DNA from: Sphingomonadaceae bacterium
GTDB lineage: Bacteria; Pseudomonadota; Alphaproteobacteria; Sphingomonadales; Sphingomonadaceae
Direction of reading: 5' to 3'
NCBI GenBank assembly: GCA_009926135.1
Contig: RFPL01000011.1
Coordinates: 32,139 to 96,138 of the forward strand
Length of the DNA stretch: 64,000 nt
Position 1 is the first letter of the stretch, and each line of letters begins with the position of its first letter. The position numbers were made by a program, and so were the translations under genes. This document shows positions 49,535-57,519 of the stretch, in pieces. The notes below the pieces were generated by a model. That model did not search any database. It saw only the letters and a program-made list of their open reading frames with translations, and was not told the DNA's origin.

Positions 49535-49960
49535 TCACGCGTCAGCGAGGAGCGTGTCGAGCGTCTTCTGGAACTTGCCGGCGTGGCTCTTTTCAGCCTT
49601 GGCAAGGGTTTCGAACCAGTCAGCGATCTCGTCGAAACCTTCGTCGCGGGCGGTCTTCGCCATGCCCGGGTACATGTCGGTGTACTCGTGGGTTTCGCCG
49701 GCGATCGACGCCTTCAGGTTGGCAACGGTGTCACCGATCGGTTCGCCGGTGGCCGGGTCGCCGCACTCTTCGAGATACTCGAGGTGGCCGTGAGCGTGGC
49801 CGGTCTCGCCTTCCGCAGTCGAGCGGAACACGGCGGCGACGTCATTGTGGCCTTCGATGTCAGCCTTCTGTGCGAAGTACAGGTAGCGGCGGTTCGCCTG
49901 GCTTTCACCAGCAAACGCAGCCTTGAGGTTTTCCTCGGTCTTCGAGCCCTTAAGTCCCAT
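49535..49960 (-). CDS. Rubrerythrin without rubredoxin domain
   Basis: A 141-residue ferritin-like diiron protein. The four-helix ligands are visible as E19 in GESQANRR, E52-x2-H55, E89/E92 in GETHEY, and E123-x2-H126. Classical rubrerythrins have a C-terminal CxxC rubredoxin module; it is absent here, so electrons must come from another partner, possibly the neighbouring Fe-S protein. Reduces hydrogen peroxide in the cytoplasm. ATG follows AAAGGAG. Several inverted repeats precede it. Confidence 0.9.
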   Translation of the reverse strand: MGLKGSKTEENLKAAFAGESQANRRYLYFAQKADIEGHNDVAAVFRSTAEGETGHAHGHLEYLEECGDPATGEPIGDTVANLKASIAGETHEYTDMYPGMAKTARDEGFDEIADWFETLAKAEKSHAGKFQKTLDTLLADA

Positions 49961-50018
49961 GATGTGTCTCCTTTGGCGGGGAATCGTGACGATTGCCCAA
50001 TGCGCAATTGCCCCCACT

Positions 50019-50085
50019 AATTCCAAAGGGAATTTCCGCGTGCGTTAATCGGTAAAACCGATCAATTTAATGCGAATAATTCGCA
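50019..50085. promoter_or_regulatory. Three inverted repeats upstream of rubrerythrin
   Basis: AATTCC-AAAG-GGAATT (50019-50034), ATCGGT-AAA-ACCGAT (50048-50062) and TGCGAAT-A-ATTCGCA (50071-50085). The last is a 7-1-7 repeat, the geometry of Fur-family sites, and resembles the Mur/Fur consensus TGCAAAT-N-ATTTGCA. Together they suggest metal- or peroxide-responsive control of the rubrerythrin operon. The binding proteins are not known. Confidence 0.55.
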
Positions 50086-50108
50086 AATTCGGATTAACCC
50101 CGAGCGGT

Positions 50109-51446
50109 CTACTTGCGCGGCATCAACTCGAGCGTGGCGGCAACCAGCGCCTCGGTTCCAGCGGCAACCACCTTGTCTGCCTCGGGCGACCAGAACGGGC
50201 TGTGCAGGCCGGGAAGCTGCTTGCCTTCCTTGGCGGCCGCTTCCATCTCGGTCGCCGACCGTCCGCCGATCCAGAGGATCAGCGACTGGGTATTCGGACC
50301 TGCCGCCCGGGCAATTTCGCTGAAGTCCTCACCCGCCATTGACGGCTGCGGATTGGCAACCCGGTCCACGCCGAACCGCTTGGTCAGTACGCCGCGCATC
50401 CGCTCCGCCAGTTCCGGCGTATTCCAGGTGGCCCGGGCATAGGGATCGGCGATCTTGATCACCGGCATCCGGTCTTCAGGCAGGCCCGAAGCCATCGCCT
50501 CGGCCCGCGCAATCCGCTTGATCCCATCAAGCAGCAGCTTGCGCGAGGAGTCCGAGTAGGACCGCACGGTCAATTGCAGCTTCACCTCGTCCGAGATGAT
50601 GTTGTGCTTGGCGCCGCCGTGAAATGCGCCGACCGTGACCACGCTGGGCTCGAACGGATTGCTTTCGCGGCTGACCAGGGTCTGGAGCCGCATCACGATC
50701 GCACTGGCCAGCACGATCGGGTCCTTGGTGGTGTGCGGATAAGCCCCGTGACCGCCCAGCCCCTTGACTGTGATGTCGACGCTGTCCGCATTGGCAAGCG
50801 CAAAGCCCGCCTTCACGCCCACCACGCCTGAAGCAAGCTCGGCGCTATCGTGGAACGCCAGGGTATAATCGGGCTTGGGGAAGCGGGTCAGTAATCCGTC
50901 CTTGAGCATCTCCAATGCCCCCAGATTGATCTCTTCGGCCGGCTGGCCAATCATCACCAGCGTACCGGACCACTTCGCCTTGTTGGCTGCCAGCACGCGG
51001 GCTGCGCCGATCCAGCCGGCCATGTGCGTATCATGCCCGCAGGCATGCATGATGCCGCTTTCCACTCCGGCGGTCGAAACGCCGCGGGCCTTGGAGGCAT
51101 AGGGCAACCCGGTCTGTTCCTCGACCGGGAGCGCATCCATGTCGGCACGAACCAGCACGACCGGGCCTGGGCCATTGCGCAGCACGGCCACGATCCCGGT
51201 TTTGCCGACCCCCTCCGTAACCTCGAACCCGGCCTTGCGCGCAGCTTCGGCCATGATTTTGGCCGAGCGGACTTCCTGGAAGCTCAGCTCAGGGTTCTGG
51301 TGCAGGTCGCGGTAGATCGTCATCAGCGCGGGCAGCTCGCTCTGCACCTGGGCACGGATCGGATCCGATTGCGCGCTGGCAGGGCTGCCCGACAGGGCGA
51401 CAAGGGACAGGGCGATGGCGGCAGTGCGCAGCAGGGTCTGGTTCAT
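50109..51446 (-). CDS. Exported M20-family amidohydrolase/peptidase
   Basis: A 445-residue zinc hydrolase of family M20D, related to hippurate and IAA-amino-acid hydrolases. An N-terminal signal peptide (NQTLLRTAAIALSLVALSGSPASA) suggests the periplasm. GIMHACGHDTHMA holds the conserved Cys and metal-binding His-Asp; EEINLGA contains the catalytic Glu pair. Substrate not predictable. The start ATG with signal peptide was preferred to longer upstream frames. Confidence 0.85.
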   Translation of the reverse strand: MNQTLLRTAAIALSLVALSGSPASAQSDPIRAQVQSELPALMTIYRDLHQNPELSFQEVRSAKIMAEAARKAGFEVTEGVGKTGIVAVLRNGPGPVVLVRADMDALPVEEQTGLPYASKARGVSTAGVESGIMHACGHDTHMAGWIGAARVLAANKAKWSGTLVMIGQPAEEINLGALEMLKDGLLTRFPKPDYTLAFHDSAELASGVVGVKAGFALANADSVDITVKGLGGHGAYPHTTKDPIVLASAIVMRLQTLVSRESNPFEPSVVTVGAFHGGAKHNIISDEVKLQLTVRSYSDSSRKLLLDGIKRIARAEAMASGLPEDRMPVIKIADPYARATWNTPELAERMRGVLTKRFGVDRVANPQPSMAGEDFSEIARAAGPNTQSLILWIGGRSATEMEAAAKEGKQLPGLHSPFWSPEADKVVAAGTEALVAATLELMPRK

Positions 51447-51604
51447 GCCGGTGAGGGTTAGCCAGCATGGCGCCCGGCGGCAAGCGCGGACCTTTTCGCC
51501 GACCCGGTTTACGGGTCCGCCAAGATGCGGAACCGCCGGCTGGCACGCCGGTTGGGAAGGTCCGGCGGTAAATGATCGCCGCTCCCTCAACCCAGGAGGT
51601 TACG

Positions 51605-52243
51605 ATGGCACAATATGGCGAAAGCAATGGCAAGAGCACGTCGACGTACGGCGCGGGCTCTGGCAGCCCAGGCCAGTATGGCAGCAGCAGCGGAAGCTAT
51701 CAGAGCGGCTATCGCGGCGATAATCGTGCCGACAATGGCAAATATGGTCAGTCCGGGCAGACTGGCGCAAGCGACTACGGATCGAGCGCCTATGGATCGA
51801 GCTACTATGGCTCGGGACAGACGGGAATGCAGGACTATGGCTCAAGCACCGACCGCGATCACAGTCCCAGCCGCGCGGGCAGCAAGGCAAGCGTTGCGAT
51901 CGAGGAGACCCATCGCCTGATTGGTTCGGACAAGGTCGAAGGCACCGCAGTTTATGATCGCAGCGGCGATCGGATCGGCACGATCCACAACTTCATGGTC
52001 GATAAGCGTTCGGGCAAGGTGGAATTCGCCGTGATGAGCTTCGGCGGGTTCCTTGGCATGGGGCAGACGTTCTACCCGCTGCCTTGGCAGATGCTCGACT
52101 ATGATACCGAACTCGGCGGGTTCCGGGTGGAGATGGACGAGGAAGACCTCGATCACGCGCCGAGCTTCCGCGCAGGCGGCGAGCCGGACTTCGACGACCA
52201 GTATGGCCGCCAGGTCTACGGCTATTACGGCATGCCCTGGTAA
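51605..52243 (+). CDS. PRC-barrel protein with Gly/Ser/Tyr-rich N-terminus
   Basis: A 212-residue protein in two parts. Residues 1-95 are low-complexity, rich in Gly, Ser, Tyr and Gln, with repeated DYGSS/YGSS units (for example SDYGSSAYGSSYYGSGQ). Residues 100-200 form a PRC-barrel (EETHRLIGSDKVEG, FAVMSFGGFLGMGQ, PLPWQMLDYD). Starts at ATG 51605 after AGGAGG. PRC-barrels occur in ribosome-maturation and stress proteins; the disordered tail suggests a desiccation- or stress-related role, inferred. Confidence 0.8.
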   Translation: MAQYGESNGKSTSTYGAGSGSPGQYGSSSGSYQSGYRGDNRADNGKYGQSGQTGASDYGSSAYGSSYYGSGQTGMQDYGSSTDRDHSPSRAGSKASVAIEETHRLIGSDKVEGTAVYDRSGDRIGTIHNFMVDKRSGKVEFAVMSFGGFLGMGQTFYPLPWQMLDYDTELGGFRVEMDEEDLDHAPSFRAGGEPDFDDQYGRQVYGYYGMPW

Positions 52244-52263
52244 GGCTGCCGACCGGCTATGGT

Positions 52264-52289
52264 GCCCCTGGCCCGAATGGGCCGGAGGC
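52264..52289 (+). terminator. Imperfect hairpin after the PRC-barrel gene
   Basis: GCCCCTGGCCC and GGGCCGGAGGC pair over 11 bases with one mismatch and one G-U, loop GAAT. No T run follows. Probable transcript end of the PRC-barrel gene and roughly the last core-genome element before the accessory region. Confidence 0.45.
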
Positions 52290-52447
52290 ATCGATAAGGC
52301 ACGAAAAACAGCCATTCTTGGCACTTCGGTTGGGGCCGACTGTACGCTGATTTTGTACTACCGGCAAGTGCCGCGAGACGGGACGTGGTCGCCCTGCTAG
52401 CTTTGGCGGGGTGACAGTCCCTAATTAATGCGATCATTCACAGCCGC

Positions 52448-52960
52448 TCATTCAGAGGTCTGCAGGTGACAGTTGGCCCTCAGGTACTGCACCGCCCTGA
52501 CGTACCCGCGACCACCATACGCGTACACCTCCCTGCCCCGCTCTGTGGTCACGACCAACTCGATCGTAAAGCTCTCGTCCGCATCGGCGGCGAATTGATC
52601 GAGGTCACCGGGGTATAGCAGCTGCCCGAACAAGTTCGGCTTCCACAACGAGACCGGATAGTTGAGGGTTGTTCGGTGCTTCAAAAAAGACACCTTCACA
52701 GCCGTTTCATCCTTGGGGGCCTTAGGGCGGTCGAACAGCAACATCATCTTGGGCTGAGGTCCGCCGTCGCAGCCCAGGTACAAGGACGGGTCCCCATCGC
52801 TCTTAGGCCCCGTGGCGAGTGCTATCGCTGCCATGTGTCGAGTACCCTGGACATTATCCGTGTGGTCGGAGATCCTAACGCCCGCATCGACGTCCTGCGC
52901 AATGGAAGGGCACGCAGCGGCAACCGCAAGACCCAAGAAAACGACCGCTCCGATCTTCAT
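52448..52960 (-). CDS. Hypothetical exported protein
   Basis: A 170-residue protein with a signal peptide (KIGAVVFLGLAVAAACPSIA). The mature part has YLGCDGGPQPKMMLLFDRPK and two further cysteines near the end (RANCHLQ), so a disulfide is possible. No known family. Start at ATG 52960 gives the signal peptide; the open frame is longer. It is the first gene of the accessory-looking stretch; it and the genes beyond use rarer codons. Confidence 0.55.
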   Translation of the reverse strand: MKIGAVVFLGLAVAAACPSIAQDVDAGVRISDHTDNVQGTRHMAAIALATGPKSDGDPSLYLGCDGGPQPKMMLLFDRPKAPKDETAVKVSFLKHRTTLNYPVSLWKPNLFGQLLYPGDLDQFAADADESFTIELVVTTERGREVYAYGGRGYVRAVQYLRANCHLQTSE

Positions 52961-53237
52961 CAGTATCCACCTCAGTTCAGGCGACCCATTCGCACCGCCA
53001 AAGTCGCAACCCGGTCGCAGAATTCGACAGTGCTGTCCTGACGTGGCGATAGTCACACCTAGCAACATGCACTAGCAGCGAAGGCGCTGATTTCGAAATG
53101 CATATTGGCTGATCGCAGCCGGTACCATCAGCTGACCGCAGGGGACCCGTTCGGGACCCATTGGGCTCCAGTCGATCGTGCGCCCGGTGACCGGTAAGCT
53201 CAGCACTGGACCTTCGGGTCGCTCTAGATGCACGCTG

Positions 53238-53654
53238 CTAGGGCAGCACGCCCCAAGCCTTAAGCAAGGGTGCTTCAGCCCATGAGGTGAGTGATATCCC
53301 GACCACCCCGGCGATGCGGACGATGAGCCCTGGTCGCCCGCTACTCATGCACAGATTGGTAAGGGCGACCGCCAACAGCATCATGAGCGGCGCAATGATC
53401 AGCCAGGGCCACCCGACGATCCAAAACCCGAGTGCCAGATCTCGGAGCATACCAACGACCAGAACCTTTCGGATCGTCCAAAACGCCCAGCCACGACCCT
53501 GGCGACGTATGTATTCCTGGGAATGCTCTCTGATGAACTGCGACAGCGTCAGGCACGTGAGGACAAGCAGGAAGCCGAACGAGAGCAATGCCGGATCGAT
53601 CCAGCTGACGCGGTCTGTGTACATGAAGTCGTTAGACCACTCATCGACAGACAT
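53238..53654 (-). CDS. Hypothetical membrane protein
   Basis: A 138-residue protein with about four hydrophobic stretches (residues 18-40, 63-80, 82-100 and 108-125). The charged loop IREHSQEYIRRQGRG lies between the first two. No family recognised. Starts with ATG at 53654. Lies between the exported hypothetical and the resolvase; the 277 bases before 53238 hold no gene I can support. Confidence 0.5.
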   Translation of the reverse strand: MSVDEWSNDFMYTDRVSWIDPALLSFGFLLVLTCLTLSQFIREHSQEYIRRQGRGWAFWTIRKVLVVGMLRDLALGFWIVGWPWLIIAPLMMLLAVALTNLCMSSGRPGLIVRIAGVVGISLTSWAEAPLLKAWGVLP

Positions 53655-53723
53655 AGCCAGCGACGATCAGGTGGTCTCCGGAGCCGCGCGTCCATAAGGG
53701 TATACGCCAGCGAGACACCAAGG

Positions 53724-53809
53724 TGAGACACTCCACTCGTCTCATTAGGGTTGCATCCGACATTTCGGACGCATAGGAGCCTGAGCTCATAGACCCTTGT
53801 GAGACACTT
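53724..53809. other. Repeated sequences before the resolvase, possible res site
   Basis: TGAGAC at 53724 and GTCTCA at 53739 form an inverted repeat; TGAGACACT occurs again at 53800 just before the resolvase start. CCGA-CATT-TCGG (53757-53768) is a second inverted repeat. Serine resolvases usually act at repeated sites next to their genes, so this is a candidate, but the subsites do not closely match any res pattern I know. Confidence 0.35.
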
Positions 53810-53814
53810 CCGCC

Positions 53815-54360
53815 ATGACCGCTAAGATCGGCTACGCCCGCGCCAGCACCGAAGACCAAGACTGCACGATCCAGGAGGCTGCCTTGAAGGCGGCGGGCTG
53901 CACGGTCGTCAGGTCCGAGAAGAAGTCCGGCACCACCACCCAGGGCCGCGACCAGCTCCACACGGTCCTGGAGTTCCTCCATGCCGGCGACACGCTCGTA
54001 GTGACCCGCATCGACCGCCTGGCGAGGTCCGTGAGGGACCTTGAGGCCATCGTGGCGACCATCAAAGAACGCGGCGCTCACCTGCAGGCGACAGAGCAAC
54101 CGGTCGACACAGCCACGCCCGCCGGCATCGCCTTCCTCCAGATGCTGGGGGTGTTCGCCCAGTTCGAGACTGCGCTGCGGAAGGAGCGGCAGATGGAGGG
54201 CATAGCCAAGGCCAAGGCGGCAGGCACCTACAAGGGGCGTAAGCCTTCGGTGCCTGTGGAGGACGTGCGGCGCCTTAGGGCTGAAGGGGTGAGCCCCACC
54301 GACATCAGCAAGCGCCTCGGGATCGGGAGGGCGTCAGTCTACCGGGCTCTCGGAACCTAA
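53815..54360 (+). CDS. Serine resolvase/DNA invertase-type recombinase
   Basis: A 181-residue small serine recombinase. The nucleophile Ser11 is in YARASTEDQD, and the arginines of the active site follow in TRIDRLARSVRDL. The C-terminal helix-turn-helix (DISKRLGIGRASVYRAL) completes a Tn3-resolvase/Pin type protein. No transposase, invertible segment or second gene is evident nearby, so it is a lone recombinase, possibly left from a mobile element. The 219 bases after it hold no gene I can support. Confidence 0.88.
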   Translation: MTAKIGYARASTEDQDCTIQEAALKAAGCTVVRSEKKSGTTTQGRDQLHTVLEFLHAGDTLVVTRIDRLARSVRDLEAIVATIKERGAHLQATEQPVDTATPAGIAFLQMLGVFAQFETALRKERQMEGIAKAKAAGTYKGRKPSVPVEDVRRLRAEGVSPTDISKRLGIGRASVYRALGT

Positions 54361-54579
54361 TCGCGCCCACAGATAATCGGGTACCCAAATGCGCCCTGAA
54401 CTCGTCGCTTGCCTGCTATAGAGGTCGATAAGCCGGCCTGAGGCAGTGCTGTAGCAGAGCCTTAAGACCCCCCGCCTAAAACACCCGCTGAGGGACCCTG
54501 GAAGCTCCCTGAGGGCCCTTCGCTCACGAAAGCAGAAGGAGGGCAATCTCTTCTTCTCTGCCCCTTACGAGGCCCACTG

Positions 54580-56004
54580 ATGACTTCTGCGCCCAACGCT
54601 CCCAAGGCCCCTTTCGCACACATTGAGGCCTACCCGATCGCCTTGCTGGGGTCCCCGGTGTCTGCGGAGGCTAGAGCCTTGGTCGACCACCTCATGCACC
54701 AAGTTATCCTGAAGGGCGAAGAGGGCCAACGGCGCCCCACAAGCATACAGAGGACCAGGCGGGCTCTCGGCGCCCTCTTGGCTGACCTGTGCGACCTCCT
54801 GCGTGGTCATGCGGACGATCCCCGCCCCCGCCTTGCAGCTCACGGCATGTCCCCCAGGGACTTCCCCGCCAAGGCGCTGGGGTTTGGTCGCACCATCTTC
54901 ACTGACATCCTGAGGTCGCTGCAGGACGCGGGCCTGCTCTCCGTGGCGATCGGCCAGCCAAGGTGGCGGAAGGCGTTCGGGAAAGTCCGCAACTTCAAGG
55001 GCCAGACTACCACCTTCCAAGCCACTCCTGAGCTCATCGACCTAGCAGCCTCCATGGGCGTCGAGGTGGTGGACTGGCCGGAACACTGGCGCAGCACGGA
55101 CGGGAGGCCTGCAGTCCCTCGACCAACCGAACCTCGCCTGGAGTTGCGCGGCGTGAAGCCCCGGTTCCACGGAAAGAAGCAAGAAGCCGCTGTCCTGCGT
55201 GTCGAATACCGTGACCCTCGGGTCCAATCGGTGTTGGAAGGCATTCACAAGCTAAACGAATACCTGGCCCTCCAGGAAATCGGGGGCATCGCGTTCCCGG
55301 GCTTGCGCCGCATCTTCAACGAAGGAGAGCGCCCCGGCTACTCTTGGAACAAGGGGGGACGGTACTACTCGCTGGCCGGTGGACATCGCTATGAGACCCT
55401 GAGCGCGGGCAGCCGCTTGGAGCGCATCAGGTTCAATGGAGAGCGCGTAGGCGAAGCGGACATCCGTGCGTCCCACATGACACTGCTGCACGCCCTCATG
55501 GACAGACCCCTCGACCTATCTGTCGACCCTTACCATGTTGAGGGCATAGCCGATCGAGACCTGGTGAAGTGGTGGTGCACACAGGCAATTGGATCATCAA
55601 ACCCCAGGCCGCGCCAGTGGGCCTCGGACAAGAAGCTAACGTACGCACTCAGACACGACGGGAGGCAGCTCCAGCAGGACTACCCGATCGCCAGGGTCGG
55701 CGAAGCTGTTAGGGCGCGATACCCCCTCCTAGACGAGCTCAACACCTGCGGCATCTCGACGCTGGACCTCCAATACCACGAAGCCGAAATCTTGAGGTTG
55801 GCGATGGAAGGGCTCATGGGAGCGGCAGTCACCGTGCTGCCGATACATGACGGGCTCATCGTTACCTTGGAGCACCTTCCGCTGGCCGAAAGGGCACTCA
55901 TCACGGCTTTCCATGAGTACGTGGGTGGGGTCATTGGTCATCCACCCTTGGTCACACCAAAAGTAATCCCAAAGCTCCCCAAGGACCGTTCGGGACCTGG
56001 CTAG
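54580..56004 (+). CDS. Protein with family-A DNA polymerase-like catalytic motifs
   Basis: A 474-residue protein I cannot assign to a named family. Residues 60-160 look like a winged helix (KALGFGRTIFTDILRSLQDAGLL). The second half reads as a family-A palm and fingers. Motif A is EADIRASH (Asp294, with His299 where Pol I has its steric-gate Glu), and motif B is R326-x3-K330 followed by WWCTQAIG. LQYHEAEILRLAM (397-409) resembles the helix before motif C (MQGTAADIIKRAM in Pol I), and motif C is IHDGLIV with His423-Asp424. Also conserved-looking is RIFN with GGRYY (244-263). No 3'-5' exonuclease is present. A replication or priming role in a mobile element is inferred. The start is uncertain; its ribosome site is weak. 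Confidence 0.7.
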   Translation: MTSAPNAPKAPFAHIEAYPIALLGSPVSAEARALVDHLMHQVILKGEEGQRRPTSIQRTRRALGALLADLCDLLRGHADDPRPRLAAHGMSPRDFPAKALGFGRTIFTDILRSLQDAGLLSVAIGQPRWRKAFGKVRNFKGQTTTFQATPELIDLAASMGVEVVDWPEHWRSTDGRPAVPRPTEPRLELRGVKPRFHGKKQEAAVLRVEYRDPRVQSVLEGIHKLNEYLALQEIGGIAFPGLRRIFNEGERPGYSWNKGGRYYSLAGGHRYETLSAGSRLERIRFNGERVGEADIRASHMTLLHALMDRPLDLSVDPYHVEGIADRDLVKWWCTQAIGSSNPRPRQWASDKKLTYALRHDGRQLQQDYPIARVGEAVRARYPLLDELNTCGISTLDLQYHEAEILRLAMEGLMGAAVTVLPIHDGLIVTLEHLPLAERALITAFHEYVGGVIGHPPLVTPKVIPKLPKDRSGPG

Positions 56005-56215
56005 AGGACGATGATCACCACCCTCAGGGGGCCTCTCGAAGGCCTTAGGGAGGGGAGGAGAGCCGCAGAGTATATGAGTACAAAAAGTCCTGTGGTCGGC
56101 CATGAAGGACGCACGCTCCCACTGGACCTCCCGGTCCGCCTGTGGCAGTCGTCCGTCTCAACCACGGCTCCGGGTGCCATAGCGGCATCACGCGCTCATC
56201 AAGGAGCGCCAAGCT

Positions 56216-56560
56216 ATGGCCACCTCAAATCCGAACTACCGTATCCGCCTAGCCCTGCTCAGCTTTGGATGCCTCACGATGTCGGCATGCGACGTCGATC
56301 AAGCGTCGGAAGTCCCTACTCCACCAGCAGGTCGCTTCGCCGTCATCCAGGTCAACGGGCTGGAGCAGGACAGCTCTGAAGCTTTGATGATCGACACCGC
56401 GACCGGAAGTACCTGGAGACTGGTCAAATCGACGGCGCCGGGCTCCCACGACGACTTTGGTTGGCACCCCATCGCCGACCTCACCATAGAGAGCAGGACT
56501 CCGTACTACCGGAGCCGCCCGAACTCGGGGACCGACGGCCAAGGGGCGAATGAGCCATGA
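56216..56560 (+). CDS. Small putative lipoprotein
   Basis: A 114-residue protein with an N-terminal hydrophobic stretch ending in MSAC (residue 25), a plausible though not ideal lipobox, so probably an exported lipoprotein. The rest shows no known domain. Ribosome site AAGGAG 10 bases before ATG. Its stop overlaps the next gene's start (ATGA). The 211 bases before it contain no gene I can support. Confidence 0.5.
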   Translation: MATSNPNYRIRLALLSFGCLTMSACDVDQASEVPTPPAGRFAVIQVNGLEQDSSEALMIDTATGSTWRLVKSTAPGSHDDFGWHPIADLTIESRTPYYRSRPNSGTDGQGANEP

Positions 56561-57441
56561 GCGCGGCCTGGTTCCTGCCGATCGGCTGCTTCTCGATCAT
56601 CGTTAAACACGAGGCTGTCGTGCGGGTGTTTCCCGGTGGCCCGGCGGAGTTCGAACGCGCCCACAGGCCTATTCGAAAGCACTCCGAGCATTACCTCCTG
56701 ATGGCCTTCTCGCAGACCGATGCCGAAGCTCTCCTGGTGCGTCTCCGCGAGGTCGGCCTCCAGCCCGGTGAGGACATCGCAGGTGCCGACCAATGCGGAA
56801 CACCCGTGTTCAACTGCTCCGGGCTAGACTTCACCAGCGTCCAGGTCTGTGGGCCTCCAAGGTGGCAGGTCGATGTCGCACGGACAGTCTGGCAGCCGCC
56901 TCAAGAGCCCCCCGCCCGGCATGCCCTCGTGGTGGTGGACTATGATGGACGCATCCACCGTGCTCTCCAGGGACCCGAGACGGGGCTTGCCGTTGCCCGG
57001 CGGGAGCAGTTTGGTGTCCACGACACCTGGGACGAGTATCTGTGTGCCTTCAGCGACCCATGGGGCTTCATGCTGGACGTGTTCCGCTACGAGTGGCTGG
57101 GACCTGTGCCTCGCCAATGGTTCGGCGAAGACGGGGAGCCTCTTCCCGAACACCTTGACCCTCAAGGCAGCCTGAAGCTTCCCGAAGTGATCGATGGAAC
57201 GCCAGTACTGGCTCACATGTACGGAGGGTTCGTCGGCCCCTTCCAATCGGTCTGCGAGGGCTCCGTTCGGATCAGCGACCATAGCGAGGAACTTGTGCTG
57301 TCCGCGTTGGAGGCCCTCGGCTGGGATCGTCGTTTCACGGCAGACGTCCAGGAAGCCTTGCGGCAACTTGAGGTCGCACATGGGTGCCGTCCGGTGCCTC
57401 CGCACCGCAAGCCGATCAGCCGGGATGTCGGGAGGGCTTAG
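56557..57441 (+). CDS. Hypothetical protein coupled to the lipoprotein
   Basis: A 294-residue soluble protein without recognised domain. It has several Cys and Trp residues (FLPIGCFS, VWQPPQEPP, GFMLDVFRYEWLG). ATGA overlap with the lipoprotein suggests one functional unit. Its stop codon lies exactly at a truncated repeat of the hsdR 3' end. Codon usage differs from the core genome. Confidence 0.5.
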   Translation: MSAAWFLPIGCFSIIVKHEAVVRVFPGGPAEFERAHRPIRKHSEHYLLMAFSQTDAEALLVRLREVGLQPGEDIAGADQCGTPVFNCSGLDFTSVQVCGPPRWQVDVARTVWQPPQEPPARHALVVVDYDGRIHRALQGPETGLAVARREQFGVHDTWDEYLCAFSDPWGFMLDVFRYEWLGPVPRQWFGEDGEPLPEHLDPQGSLKLPEVIDGTPVLAHMYGGFVGPFQSVCEGSVRISDHSEELVLSALEALGWDRRFTADVQEALRQLEVAHGCRPVPPHRKPISRDVGRA

Positions 57442-57491
57442 TTCGCCGAGGTTGGCACTCCGCCAGCATACCGACGGAGAATGTCTACCCA
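57438..57491 (-). pseudogene. Remnant of an hsdR-like 3' end
   Basis: On the minus strand this reads W-V-D-I-LRRYAGG-x5-AN-stop, aligning without gaps to the last residues of the complete HsdR about 510 bases away (LRRYAGG-x3-PAN-stop). Over 44 bases 31 match, with a 14-base identical core (CCGCCAGCATACCG). The two copies flank the 121-residue gene, and this one begins at the stop of the 294-residue gene. Likely a relic of recombination or insertion. Confidence 0.45.
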
Positions 57492-57519
57492 CCATTTCGG
57501 GCCGACGCTTCTTTGGTGC

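Noticed and set aside
53724..54360. Complete Tn3-family transposon around the resolvase
   Set aside because: No transposase, no terminal inverted repeats and no target-site duplication were seen, so only a lone recombinase is claimed.
54580..56004. Reverse transcriptase or retron-like enzyme
   Set aside because: There is no YxDD motif; the HD motif and the helix before it fit family-A polymerases instead.
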